Part shown: piece by piece, positions 22,151 through 31,001 of the stretch
Layout of the letters: every line of letters starts with the position of its first letter
Numbering within the stretch: position 1 is the stretch's first letter
DNA from: Polyangiaceae bacterium
GTDB taxonomy: Bacteria > Myxococcota_A > Polyangia > Polyangiales > Polyangiaceae
DNA: 64,000 nt
Reading direction: 5' to 3'
Assembly (NCBI GenBank): GCA_025937835.1
Contig: JAICQO010000026.1
Span: 1 to 64,000, forward strand
Made by a program: the position numbers and the translations under genes
Notes under the pieces: generated by a model
Told to the model about the DNA's origin: nothing
Databases searched by the model: none
Seen by the model: only the letters and a program-made list of their open reading frames with translations

Positions 22151-24012
22151 CCGAACCGCCGAACGCCGCGGAAACTCCGGGGTTTTCTGCGCGTTACACC
22201 GAACGGGCCGCGGCCTGGGAAAAGCAGGCCAAGGAGCTCGGCGCCCGCTCACGTTTGCTCTCCAACCTGCGCGGGTTGTCGTTCGCCGTCTTCGCAGGCA
22301 GCTGTGTGGCGCTGCTCGCTCGTGCCCCGTCCGAGATCGCGACACCGCTCGCGCTGCTCGGCTTCGCGGCGTTCCTCGGGCTCGTGTTCGTTCACGCGCG
22401 CCTGATCGACCAACAGGATCTGGCAGAGCGCTGGGTCGACGTGAACCGCGCCGCGCTCTCGCGCGCCGCCCACGACTTCGCGGCGATCGCCGATCTCGGT
22501 GAGGGCCTCGCGCCGAGCGGTCACATGTTCGCGGGTGATCTCGATCTGTTCGGGCGCGCGTCGCTGTTCCAGCGCCTGTCGGTGGCGCGCACGCGCTTCG
22601 GCCGCGAGCGCCTGGCCGAGATCCTGCTGGAGCCCGCCACGCTGGAGCAGGCGCGGCTGCGACAGCACGCGGTGCAACAGCTCGCTTCGGACCTCGAGCT
22701 CTGCCAGCGCTTCGAGGCGCACGCCCTGGGCGTTGCGGGCCAGAAGCCGGGCCCGGGCGGGCGCGTGCGCAGCGCCGTGAATCCGGAGCCGCTGCTCAAG
22801 TGGGCCGAGTCCACGCCGAGCCTCGTGAACGACCCGCTGAGCCGCTTCGGCTCGCTGCTCTTGCCGCCGCTGACGATCGGCGCGCTCGTGGCCTATTTCG
22901 GCTTCGGGGCTCCGGGTTGGCCGGCGCTGCTCGGCCTCGTAGCGCAGGCGCTGCTGTTGGTCCGGGCGGCGCGCGAGACCGGCATCGCGTTCGGCGCGGT
23001 CTCGGCGACCGAGGGCGCGTTCCTCCGCTACGGCGCGCTGCTCGAGATCGTCGAAGGCTTGAGTCACGAGGACCCGCTGCTCCGAGACTTGAAGGCGCGG
23101 CTCGAGACGAGCTCGGGCATGCCGTCGCGCGCGATGAACCAGTTCAAGTCGATCGTGGGTTGGTTCGATCTGCGCCACAACGGGCTCGTGCATCCCATCG
23201 TCAACCTGATCCTGCTCTGGGACATTCACTGCACGCTCGCGCTCGAGCGCTGGCAGCTGCGCGCGGGCAAGCACCTGCGCGTCTGGTTCGACGTGATCGG
23301 CTGGTTCGAGGCGCTGTCGTCCCTCGCGGCGTTCGCGCGCGACGAGCCCGATGCCGTCTACCCCGAGCTCGACGAAGGCCCCGCCAGGTTCGAGGCCGAA
23401 GCGCTCGGCCATCCGCTGATCGCCCCCGGCCGGCGCGTCCCGAACGACGTGTCGCTCGCCGCGCCTGGCACCGCGCTGCTCGTCACGGGCTCGAACATGT
23501 CGGGAAAAAGCACGCTGCTCCGCGCCATGGGGCTCGCTACCGTGCTCGCCCTGGCAGGCGCGCCGGTCCCGGCTCGGCGCTTCCGCGTCTCGCGGCTCGT
23601 GCCCGCGACCAGCATCCGCGTGGCGGACTCGCTCGAGGCCGGGGTCAGCCACTTTTACGCCGAGATCGGCAAGCTGAAGCGCGTCGTGGACGCCGCGCAG
23701 GGGCCGTCTCCGGTGCTGTTCCTGCTCGACGAGGTGCTGCACGGTACCAACTCGCGCGAGCGACAGATCGGCGCGCGCTGGGTGCTCGCGCGTCTGCTCG
23801 AGCTCGGGTCCTTGGGTGCGGTATCCACCCACGATCAGGAGCTGTGCCGGCTGCCGGACGCGCTGATGTCGACGGTGCGGCTCGTTCACCTGCGAGAGAG
23901 CGTCAAGGACGGCAGCATGACCTTCGACTACAAGGTGTACCCGGGCCCCGTGAGCTCGGGTAATGCGCTGCGCCTGATGCGCAACATCGGGCTCGAAGTG
24001 CCGCTCGAGTAG
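22147..24012 (+). CDS. Membrane-anchored MutS-type ATPase
   Basis: 621 residues from GTG 22147, which overlaps the preceding stop. Two pairs of hydrophobic helices are visible (about 46-90 and 238-275). Then come a helical 'lever' region and the MutS domain V: P-loop TGSNMSGKSTLLRAMG (~447-462), HFYAEIGKLKRVV, Walker B FLLDEVLHGTNSRERQIGAR (~523-543) and the STHDQEL switch. The mismatch-binding domain I (Phe-x-Glu) is absent. Such membrane MutS homologues occur in several phyla and are usually called 'DNA mismatch repair protein' on the ATPase only; a role in repair is not supported here. Function unknown. Confidence 0.85.
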   Translation: MTEPPNAAETPGFSARYTERAAAWEKQAKELGARSRLLSNLRGLSFAVFAGSCVALLARAPSEIATPLALLGFAAFLGLVFVHARLIDQQDLAERWVDVNRAALSRAAHDFAAIADLGEGLAPSGHMFAGDLDLFGRASLFQRLSVARTRFGRERLAEILLEPATLEQARLRQHAVQQLASDLELCQRFEAHALGVAGQKPGPGGRVRSAVNPEPLLKWAESTPSLVNDPLSRFGSLLLPPLTIGALVAYFGFGAPGWPALLGLVAQALLLVRAARETGIAFGAVSATEGAFLRYGALLEIVEGLSHEDPLLRDLKARLETSSGMPSRAMNQFKSIVGWFDLRHNGLVHPIVNLILLWDIHCTLALERWQLRAGKHLRVWFDVIGWFEALSSLAAFARDEPDAVYPELDEGPARFEAEALGHPLIAPGRRVPNDVSLAAPGTALLVTGSNMSGKSTLLRAMGLATVLALAGAPVPARRFRVSRLVPATSIRVADSLEAGVSHFYAEIGKLKRVVDAAQGPSPVLFLLDEVLHGTNSRERQIGARWVLARLLELGSLGAVSTHDQELCRLPDALMSTVRLVHLRESVKDGSMTFDYKVYPGPVSSGNALRLMRNIGLEVPLE

Positions 24013-24059
24013 GACTAGATCCGGACGCCGCGCCCGGAAATCGTGTTAAGACGCGGTCC

Positions 24060-26609
24060 GTGCGCACTTCGCCCGATAGAGTCGAGCGCTTCTTTCGCGC
24101 TCTGACAGCGCTCCAAGTCCGCCACCCGTGGACGCTGCTCGGCCTCACGCTATTGCTCACGGCGCTCGCGGTGCTCGCGGCCAGAAAGCTCGAGCTCCAC
24201 ACCTCGCTCGGCGAGCTCTTGCCGAGCGGGAAAGAGAGCGTGATCGTCGCTGATCGCGTCAACAAACGCTTGCCCTCGGTGTCCAGCATCGTGGTCGTGG
24301 CGGAGGGCCGAGACAACGAAGGCTTGAAGCGCTTCGTGGATGCGGTGACGCCGGAGCTGCGCAAGATCGATCCGAGCCTGGTCGGGCAGGTCGATTCCGG
24401 CATCCACGCCACTCAGGAGTTCTTCGAGAAGAACAAGCTGCTCTACGCCCCGCTCGACCTCGTGAACGAGGTGCGCGACCGGATCGTCGACCGCTACGAC
24501 TACGAGGTCGGGCAGAGCCTCGGCACCTTGCTGGAGGAGGACGACCCGCCGCCGCCGATCACCGAAGAGTCGATCCGCAAGGAAATCGAGGCCCGAACGC
24601 CGAAGACGGACACGCCGAAGCATCAGTCGTATCCGGGCGGATATTACCTCGATCCCGAACGCCATCAGGTCGTGGTCCGGGTGCTGACGCCGCTCGGCAG
24701 CGGCGACATCGAGCGCGCCGAGCTGCTGCGCTCGCTCGTGCAGCAAGCGGTCGATCGCGTCCAGCCGAAGCAGTTCGATCCGACGATGAAGGTCGGGCTC
24801 AGCGGCAACCTGCTGACCGGTGTCGAGGCCTACCTCAGGATCAAGGGCGACCTCGCGCACGTCGGGTTCTGGGGCGTGACGGGCGTCTTGATCGTGGTGC
24901 TCGTGTTCTTCATGCGCCTGCGCACCGTGGTCTCGATGACGGTCGCGGTCGGCGCGGGCGCGGCCTGGACCTTCGGCGCTTCCTATTTTCTGGTCGGGCA
25001 TCTGAACTCCTCGACGGGGTTCTTGTTCAGCATCATCGTCGGCAACGGCATCAACTTCGGCGTCGTGTACATGGCCCGCTTCCTCGAGGCGCGGCGCGAC
25101 CACGACGTCGAACAGAGCGCGTTCATCGCCCACCACGAGACCTGGTCGGGCACGCTGTCGGCGGCGCTGGCCGCGGCCGCGTCGTACGGCGCGCTATCGA
25201 TCACCGACTTTCGAGGCTTCAAGCAGTTCGGCCTGATCGGCGGCACGGGCATGGTGCTGTGCTGGATCACGACCGAGCTGGTGCTGCCCGTGGTGCTGGT
25301 GCTGTTCGAGAAGTTGAGCCCGTCGAACCGCAAGAGCGGCTTCCGCAGCGTGCTCGCGGGACACTACGGGCGCCCGTTCGCCTGGCTCGCGACGCGCTCG
25401 CCGAGCGTGGTGATCGGCATTTCACTGGCGATCACGCTGTCGGCGTTGGCGCTCGGAGCGCGCTACGTGAAGCTCGATCCGATGGAGTACAACATGCGCA
25501 CGGTGGACAACGCCGCCACCGAGCGCCCCACCGAGATCCGCCGGCTCGCGCAGGTCGCCGACCGCATCCTCGGCAAGCTGCGCCAGGACGGGCTGGCGAT
25601 CGCCGTCGATCGGCTCGAGCAGGTGCTGCCGCTGAAGAAGGCGCTCGAGGCCCGGCGCGACTCGGTGCCCAAGGACCAGCGGCCGTTCGATTCGGTGGTC
25701 ACGATCCACTCGCTCTTGCCGAGCGACCAGGAGCAGAAGATCGCCCGCATCGGCGAGATCCGCGAGACGCTGGATCGCGCGCGGCGCCGCGGCTTCATCA
25801 AGGATCACGACTGGCAAAAGATCCAGGAGCTGGTCCCCGAGCGCGGCGTGAAGCCGATCGGCATCGCCGATCTGCCCGAGCAGATGGCCCAACCCTTCAC
25901 CGAGAAGGACGGCCGGCGGGGCCTGCTCGTGTACCTCGGCCCGAAGAAGGACGAGAGCGTCTGGGACGGCCATTACCTGTTGCGCTGGGCCGACAGCTTC
26001 CGGCGCACGGTCTTGCCGGACGGCTCCGTCGTGCAGGGCAGCGGTCGGGCCGTGATCTTCGCCGACGTGATCCTGGCGATCGTCCAGGACACTCCGCGCG
26101 CCTTGCTGGCCTCGCTGCTGTCGACGATGCTGATCATCCTGGTCACGTTCCGCGGCAAACGTGACGCATGGTGGGTGATAAGTTCCGTGCTGCTCGGCTT
26201 CACCTGGACGATCGGCGTGCTCGCGATCTGGAAGACGACCTACACACCCGAAACCGGGTTGTTGGTCGAGGGCATGAAGATCAACTTCCTGAACTTCGTG
26301 GCGTTACCGATCACGATCGGCGTCGGCGTCGACTACTCGGTGAACGTGATGCAGCGCTATCGGCTATCCGGTGGCGACATGCGGCGCGTGATCGTCGAGA
26401 CCGGCGGCGCCGTCGTGCTCTGCTCGCTGACGACGCTCGTGAGCTACCTGTCGCTCACCTTGTCGATCAACGGCGCGATCCGCAGCTTCGGCATCGCTGC
26501 CGCGATCGGCGAGCTGTGCTGCATGCTGAACGGCGTGCTGGTCTTGCCCGCGGTGCTGTACTGGCTCGATCAGCGCAAGCTGAAGAAGGCTCAGGCCGCG
26601 GCCGTCTGA
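24060..26609 (+). CDS. RND-superfamily (MMPL/HpnN-like) exporter
   Basis: 849 residues from GTG 24060. The plan is a transmembrane helix (LLGLTLLLTALAVLAARKL), a periplasmic domain to ~265, a five-helix block (VGFWGVTGVLIVVLVFFM..., ...SIIVGNGINFGVVYMARF), then a repeat of this plan (second helix block from ~680, with TIGVGVDYSVNVMQRY). The 'GNGINFG.VYMARF' and 'GVGVDYSVN.M.RY' motifs carry the Asp-containing proton-relay segment typical of MMPL and hopanoid-transporter (HpnN) proteins. Substrate is likely a lipid or hydrophobic compound; no outer-membrane partner is adjacent. Its end overlaps the convergent next gene by 19 bases. Confidence 0.85.
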   Translation: MRTSPDRVERFFRALTALQVRHPWTLLGLTLLLTALAVLAARKLELHTSLGELLPSGKESVIVADRVNKRLPSVSSIVVVAEGRDNEGLKRFVDAVTPELRKIDPSLVGQVDSGIHATQEFFEKNKLLYAPLDLVNEVRDRIVDRYDYEVGQSLGTLLEEDDPPPPITEESIRKEIEARTPKTDTPKHQSYPGGYYLDPERHQVVVRVLTPLGSGDIERAELLRSLVQQAVDRVQPKQFDPTMKVGLSGNLLTGVEAYLRIKGDLAHVGFWGVTGVLIVVLVFFMRLRTVVSMTVAVGAGAAWTFGASYFLVGHLNSSTGFLFSIIVGNGINFGVVYMARFLEARRDHDVEQSAFIAHHETWSGTLSAALAAAASYGALSITDFRGFKQFGLIGGTGMVLCWITTELVLPVVLVLFEKLSPSNRKSGFRSVLAGHYGRPFAWLATRSPSVVIGISLAITLSALALGARYVKLDPMEYNMRTVDNAATERPTEIRRLAQVADRILGKLRQDGLAIAVDRLEQVLPLKKALEARRDSVPKDQRPFDSVVTIHSLLPSDQEQKIARIGEIRETLDRARRRGFIKDHDWQKIQELVPERGVKPIGIADLPEQMAQPFTEKDGRRGLLVYLGPKKDESVWDGHYLLRWADSFRRTVLPDGSVVQGSGRAVIFADVILAIVQDTPRALLASLLSTMLIILVTFRGKRDAWWVISSVLLGFTWTIGVLAIWKTTYTPETGLLVEGMKINFLNFVALPITIGVGVDYSVNVMQRYRLSGGDMRRVIVETGGAVVLCSLTTLVSYLSLTLSINGAIRSFGIAAAIGELCCMLNGVLVLPAVLYWLDQRKLKKAQAAAV

Positions 26610-28894
26610 CGCCGGAACGCGTACAGCCCCAGCATCAGCATGTAGAGCACCGCCACCAGCGCGGCCTCTTGCGTCTGGAGCTCGAGGAACAGCTGCGCTT
26701 CGCGGCGGCGCGCGAGCTCGAACCCGAGCAAGCCCGAGGCCAGGCAGCCCACCTTGACGAGCACGAGCAAGAGCGCCTCCAGCCGTAGCGAAGGCCCCGC
26801 CAGGAACAGGAGCGCGATCGGTACCAGGTATTTCGCCGTCACGATCGGCACCGCCAGCGCCGCGGCCTGCGCCTCCCCGGCCTCGATCGGCGTGAGCGAC
26901 AGGGCGAACCGGAAATCCACGTTCGCGAAGCGCAGCGCCCCGAGCAACACGAAGAACGCCATGAACCCATACGCGGCCTGACCGAGCGGCAGCACCCACG
27001 AAGCGGTCGGCGACGCGACGCGCGCTTCCACGCGCGCGGCGGCGCGGCTGAAGCCCACGTACGACACCCACAGACAGGTCACGTTCAAGAACGGCAGCGG
27101 CGAAAGATCCGTGGCGAAGCCCATCACCGTCAGCAGGCTCAGCAACACCGCGAACCGAACCCGCTCGGCTCCGTCCCGCGCCGCCAAGCTCGCCGCGGCG
27201 AACGCGGCGAACGCCACGCCGAGGCGCGCCAGCACCCCCGCGTGCTCGAACCACCCGAGCAGCGGGTACGTCCACTGCCACTCCTTGAGCACGGGAGCAT
27301 AGAGTGCGGTGAGCGGCAGCAGCGCAAGCGCCAAAAAGGTGCGCACCCCGCGCTCGCGAAACAGGCCGAGCGCGTGCGACAGGATCAGCCAGGTGCTGCC
27401 GTAGAGCAGGTTGCGGGCCGTGCCGTAGTAGTACGGGCCGAAGCCCAAGAGCAGCAACATCACCGCGCAGGCGCTGATCCCGAGCGCGTAACGGAGCTTC
27501 ACCCCGCCGAGTCGCGACCACGCCGCGCCGATCGCCGTGATCACGGCCGCGAGCCCCAGCCAGAAGCCGACGGTCCAGCGCGCGTTGACGTGATTCTGGA
27601 GCGTCACGAGCGTTTGGTGCGCCGAGCTGCCGACCGCAAACGCCGCGGCGAACCCCACCGCTATCAGCGCCGCGTAGCGAACGCTCGCCGAGAGCGCGCG
27701 CCGGCTTGCCACGCCGAGGCCGAGAGCGCCGAGCCACGGCACGACGGTGCTCGGGAAAACCAGGCCCGGTAACAACAGGAGCGAGGCCGTCGCGACCGGT
27801 TTGGCGGACAGGCCGCGGGCGCCGGCCGCGAACGCTGCCACGATCACGAACAGCAACGCCAGCACCGCTGGCAGCTCCCAGAGCACCGGGCTCGAACGCG
27901 CTGCCTTCGCCTGTAGCGGCGCGAGCCGCGCGGCCACGCGTTGTTGAGCCGCTCGATACTCGGGCGCGATCGTCAGCTCTGCCACCGGAAATTCGCCACG
28001 ATACGTGTCCGGCACCGGCTCGCAGCTCACGGCGCCCATCAAAAACAGCGTGGTCGGCATGTCGGTGTCGTGGCGCACGCCGCGCGGGAAGACCGGTCCG
28101 CTCGCGAAGAACGCCGTCTGCGAGGGGATCCCGGTCGAGTGATAGCCGTGCGCGTCGTGGCCGTGATCCCCGAGCACGATCAGGCTATCTTCCGCTCCGA
28201 GCCGCTCCGCGATCGTGCGCAGGAAGTCGTCGGTCTCGCGGAACTTGGCGATGTACTCCGGGTGTCCGATGCCGACGCGGTGCGCAGTCGCGTCCGTGTC
28301 GATCACGTGCGTGACGATCACGTCGAGGCTCGGGTCCGAAAGCCAATCGAGAGTTTGGTCTCGGCCGAAAGCGTCGCGGCTCGCCGACCCTGGCGGTCGC
28401 TCCTCGAACGTCGCGTGCTTCGTGAGCGACGTCTGGTAGAGCGAGATGAAGGCGTGATCGGCGACCGCCGCCACTCGCAGCCCGCGCCGAGAAAGGCGCA
28501 GGATGAAGTTGTCGGCCGCCACGTTCATCCCCGTGTAGTTGTGGAAGCCGGTCACCATCAACGGCTCCGTGCCCTCGAACATGGTTCGAAAGCACAGGAG
28601 CGACAGCTGCGACATGCACGGCTGCATCCGCCCCCACAGCGCCTGGCTCCGGTGCGACGAGAGCCAGGGCATGATCGCATCGTCGAACGCGGTCTCCGCG
28701 CGCAAACTGTCGACCGCGGCTACCACCAAGCGCCTGCGCGGCGTGCCCGGGAACTGGCACACACCGTCGAATCGGATCGCGTCCCCGCGCGGCGCCGCCG
28801 CGGTGGCTTCGCCGGAACCGAGGCTGACCCGCAGCGTTACCGCCAGCAACAGCACCGGCACTGCCAGCAACAGCAAGAGCCAGCGCGCATTCAC
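26591..28894 (-). CDS. PIG-N/alkaline-phosphatase-superfamily membrane phosphotransferase
   Basis: 767 residues from GTG 28894 (open upstream to 28957). A signal anchor (ARWLLLLLAVPVLLLAVTLR) leads to an extracytoplasmic catalytic domain: VVAAVDSLRAE (metal-binding Asp), GMNVAADNF, THVIDTDATAHRVGIGHPEY and VLGDHGHDAHGYHSTGI, which provide the Asp/His metal ligands of the alkaline-phosphatase superfamily. From ~370 to the end there are about 13 hydrophobic segments. This two-part plan is that of PIG-N/PIG-O/PIG-G ethanolamine-phosphate transferases of GPI synthesis, unusual for bacteria. The nucleophile Thr/Ser is not certain. Substrate unknown; a lipid- or glycan-linked phosphate transfer is inferred. 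Confidence 0.75.
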   Translation of the reverse strand: MNARWLLLLLAVPVLLLAVTLRVSLGSGEATAAAPRGDAIRFDGVCQFPGTPRRRLVVAAVDSLRAETAFDDAIMPWLSSHRSQALWGRMQPCMSQLSLLCFRTMFEGTEPLMVTGFHNYTGMNVAADNFILRLSRRGLRVAAVADHAFISLYQTSLTKHATFEERPPGSASRDAFGRDQTLDWLSDPSLDVIVTHVIDTDATAHRVGIGHPEYIAKFRETDDFLRTIAERLGAEDSLIVLGDHGHDAHGYHSTGIPSQTAFFASGPVFPRGVRHDTDMPTTLFLMGAVSCEPVPDTYRGEFPVAELTIAPEYRAAQQRVAARLAPLQAKAARSSPVLWELPAVLALLFVIVAAFAAGARGLSAKPVATASLLLLPGLVFPSTVVPWLGALGLGVASRRALSASVRYAALIAVGFAAAFAVGSSAHQTLVTLQNHVNARWTVGFWLGLAAVITAIGAAWSRLGGVKLRYALGISACAVMLLLLGFGPYYYGTARNLLYGSTWLILSHALGLFRERGVRTFLALALLPLTALYAPVLKEWQWTYPLLGWFEHAGVLARLGVAFAAFAAASLAARDGAERVRFAVLLSLLTVMGFATDLSPLPFLNVTCLWVSYVGFSRAAARVEARVASPTASWVLPLGQAAYGFMAFFVLLGALRFANVDFRFALSLTPIEAGEAQAAALAVPIVTAKYLVPIALLFLAGPSLRLEALLLVLVKVGCLASGLLGFELARRREAQLFLELQTQEAALVAVLYMLMLGLYAFRRQTAAA

Positions 28895-28932
28895 GCGCGC
28901 GTCATAGCCCGACCCGGTTTGTCGTACCAGGA

Positions 28933-29832
28933 TCAGGTGCCGAACGCCGCGAGCCACGTCTTCTGGCCGACGATGCCGTCGGCGACCAGGCCGCGCTGCT
29001 TCTGGAAAGCCTGGCAGACACGCTTCGACTGGGGCCCGTAGGCGCCGTCTGCGACGATCTCGAAGCCGAGCTTTCGCAGGCGCTTCTGAAAGCGGCGCAC
29101 CACGTCACCCGTCATCGCCGGAGACCTGTGCCACACGAGGTGGACGCCCGGCCAGAGGTCGCCGGGAGGCAGCGCCGGGAGCGGTGGCGGCGGAGCCGAT
29201 ACGATGGAGCAGAGCGCGCTGAGGTCGGTCCGGTTGCCCGCGAAGCGATTTTGCCCGCAGCGAGGCACGCCGGGGAGCGACGCCGGCTGGTTGTGGATGC
29301 CGTCGCTGTAGTGCCAGAAAGACCAGCGCCGCCAGGCAGCTGGGACCTCGAGCTCTTGCTCTGAAGTGTAGCCGGCGAGCCACAGCGGGTAGCTGCCGAA
29401 GAACTCGTCGTTCGGGTTCTTCAAGAACTCGCGCCAGAACGTACCCGTGTAGAGGATCGGCTCGCGATCGAAGAGCTCGGCAGCCTCGAGCAGGAACTCC
29501 TTGGTCCAGCGGAGGACCTGCTCGGGCGTGTGCCCGTTCGATTCCTCGAGCGCGAGCACGGGCGGCAGGTCGAGGAAGCCGGGGCTCCCCACCACCGAAT
29601 GGAAGTGGACGGCCTGGGTCGCCGCGTCCGCACCGACGCGCGCGAAATGGTACGCGCCGCGATACAGACCGACGTCCTGCGAGCGCTGCCAGTTCTGCTC
29701 GAAGCGGCCGTCGACCCACGACGCGCCTTCGGTGGCGTGGATGAAACAGAAGCTCACGCCGCCGTCGACGACGTTGTGCCAGTTGAGCTCGGCCTGATGG
29801 TGACTGACGTCGATCCCCAGAATCCTCGCCAT
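28933..29832 (-). CDS. GH25 muramidase with C-terminal peptidoglycan-binding domain
   Basis: 299 residues from ATG 29832. Residues 1-195 carry GIDVSHHQAELNWHNV with the conserved first Asp, CFIHATEGASW, AYHFARVGADAATQA and VLALEESNG, the position of the catalytic Asp-x-Glu of GH25 lysozymes, where the usual D.E is replaced by L-E. Residues ~235-299 are a peptidoglycan-binding-1 domain (VRRFQKRLRKLGFEIVADGA, then YGPQSKRVCQAFQKQ and DGIVGQKTWLAAFG). No signal peptide is seen, so export would need another route or a phage-like lysis setting. No phage genes lie nearby. Confidence 0.85.
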   Translation of the reverse strand: MARILGIDVSHHQAELNWHNVVDGGVSFCFIHATEGASWVDGRFEQNWQRSQDVGLYRGAYHFARVGADAATQAVHFHSVVGSPGFLDLPPVLALEESNGHTPEQVLRWTKEFLLEAAELFDREPILYTGTFWREFLKNPNDEFFGSYPLWLAGYTSEQELEVPAAWRRWSFWHYSDGIHNQPASLPGVPRCGQNRFAGNRTDLSALCSIVSAPPPPLPALPPGDLWPGVHLVWHRSPAMTGDVVRRFQKRLRKLGFEIVADGAYGPQSKRVCQAFQKQRGLVADGIVGQKTWLAAFGT

Positions 29833-29941
29833 CTCGGTCTGGCTCCTATGTCCGAAGCTGGAGCATCGGAATGGTCAGTTTTGCGGCGCTACACCGGCGC
29901 AGTCGCCCTCGTCTTGAGCGACAAACGCTCATGAACTGCCG

Positions 29942-29989
29942 AGAATCGCGGAAAGCTCGGACGAAGAGAGTGAGCGCGTGGGGAGGGGC
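29942..29989 (+). repeat. 48 bp dispersed repeat, copy 1
   Basis: Matches 36265-36312 at 40 of 48 positions, with the last 19 identical (TGAGCGCGTGGGGAGGGGC). It lies between the GH25 and YceI genes and is followed at once by the palindrome 29990-30014. Confidence 0.85.
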
Positions 29990-30014
29990 CCCCGCCGAAT
30001 TCAATTCGGCGGGG
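29990..30014. promoter_or_regulatory. Perfect 12 bp palindrome with one-base centre
   Basis: CCCCGCCGAATT, one C, then AATTCGGCGGGG. As RNA it would form a very stable hairpin but no U run follows on either strand, so it is not a standard terminator. It could be a mobile-repeat end, a protein site or an RNA-processing structure. Confidence 0.4.
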
Positions 30015-30044
30015 AGGAGTCGCGTGCCGCCCCTGAGAAGAGGT

Positions 30045-30566
30045 CTAGCTTCCGGCGGGGTCCACTGCGCGCAAGCGAGCGACGATTCGCACCCTGTCCG
30101 CGAGCCGGATCGTGCCCAGCATGGCCGCATACGGGCGGATCCCCCAGCGGCTCGGGACGAGCTCGACGTCGGCCACGAAATCACCGCCCTCCGAGCGCGC
30201 GGAAAAGGTGATGCTCCGGCGCTGTCCCACGAGCTCGAGCTCGCCGCGGACCTCGAGCACGGGGCCCACGCGCGCGGTGCGTGCCTCGAAGCGCGCGAGC
30301 GGGTAGGTGCGCGTATCGAGGATTCGCGTCTGAACCGTGTGCTCGATTTCCTGACGTTGGGCCGCGTCGAGCTCGTGTCGGTCGAGCTCACCCTTGCGGA
30401 TGACTCCGTCCACACGCAGCGACGCGGTCTCGAAGGTGGCGCTGAGCGCGTCGGCGTCGATCGTCACCCGGAAGCGCTCGAGGCTGAGCCGCAGGTCGTG
30501 CGCCGCTCGCGAGAGGACGCCTTCCTTGAAGGTGAAGACGTGGATCTCGCCGGTGGCGGTCGGCAT
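30045..30566 (-). CDS. YceI-family protein
   Basis: 173 residues from ATG 30566. The text VFTFKEGVLSRAAHDLRLSL, LDRHELDAAQ, ILDTRTYPLARFEA and GELELVGQRRSITF follows the YceI/lipocalin-like sequence order (beta-barrel that binds isoprenoid or other lipid). No signal peptide is present, so this member is probably cytosolic. Arg residues replace some usual hydrophobic barrel positions near the C-terminus. It is downstream of no clear partner; the next gene in the same direction is GH25, 212 bases on. Confidence 0.8.
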   Translation of the reverse strand: MPTATGEIHVFTFKEGVLSRAAHDLRLSLERFRVTIDADALSATFETASLRVDGVIRKGELDRHELDAAQRQEIEHTVQTRILDTRTYPLARFEARTARVGPVLEVRGELELVGQRRSITFSARSEGGDFVADVELVPSRWGIRPYAAMLGTIRLADRVRIVARLRAVDPAGS

Positions 30567-31001
30567 GCCCCTCCATGGTACCGGCTCGGCAGCACGAAAC
30601 TACTGCGCCGTCCTGGACGACTCGGGGGTCGTCTCCCGAGCGGGCGAGCGTTCCCGCGATCCAATCCGGGCGCGGGATCTGCGCCCCCTCACGACACCCT
30701 CCGAGCTCAGGCGAGAGGGTCCCCCTTCCACACACAGAAAGCCAAGCCTTGACGGGTACTTACGCTTCAGTTTAGGTTGAAGTATTTAGGGCATGCCGAA
30801 TTTCTCAACAGCGCGCTGGGATCGATTTCCCACCCGTCTGCTCCATGATAGGGGCTCGCGTTCAATTCGGGTGGCGCCGTGCGGCTGGACCGACTGTCCG
30901 GACGTGACCGCGTCACCGGTTTCGGTCGAAGCAGTTCGCGCTGAGGGGCGCGGGCCGGCTTCCCCCGGCATCGGCAACCCCCGACGGCCAGGGCAAATCT
31001 C
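30567..31001 (+). other. 435-base intergenic region, promoter and long leader of the FHA-GGDEF gene
   Basis: The region between the divergent YceI and FHA-GGDEF genes has a local AT-rich patch at 30745-30800, rare in this window. Apart from the promoter listed separately I see no RNA family, including no GEMM-type c-di-GMP riboswitch. If the promoter is right, the leader is more than 200 bases. Confidence 0.4.
30749..30777 (+). promoter_or_regulatory. Candidate sigma-70 promoter for the FHA-GGDEF gene
   Basis: TTGACG at 30749-30754 (match 5 of 6 to TTGACA), 17 bases spacing, then TTAGGT at 30772-30777 (a weak -10). It lies in the AT-rich patch and reads toward 31002. Confidence 0.35.

Noticed and set aside
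30755-31001. c-di-GMP riboswitch in the leader of the FHA-GGDEF gene
   Set aside because: A CAGGGCAAA string occurs near the start codon, but no GEMM tetraloop or receptor arrangement is found around it.
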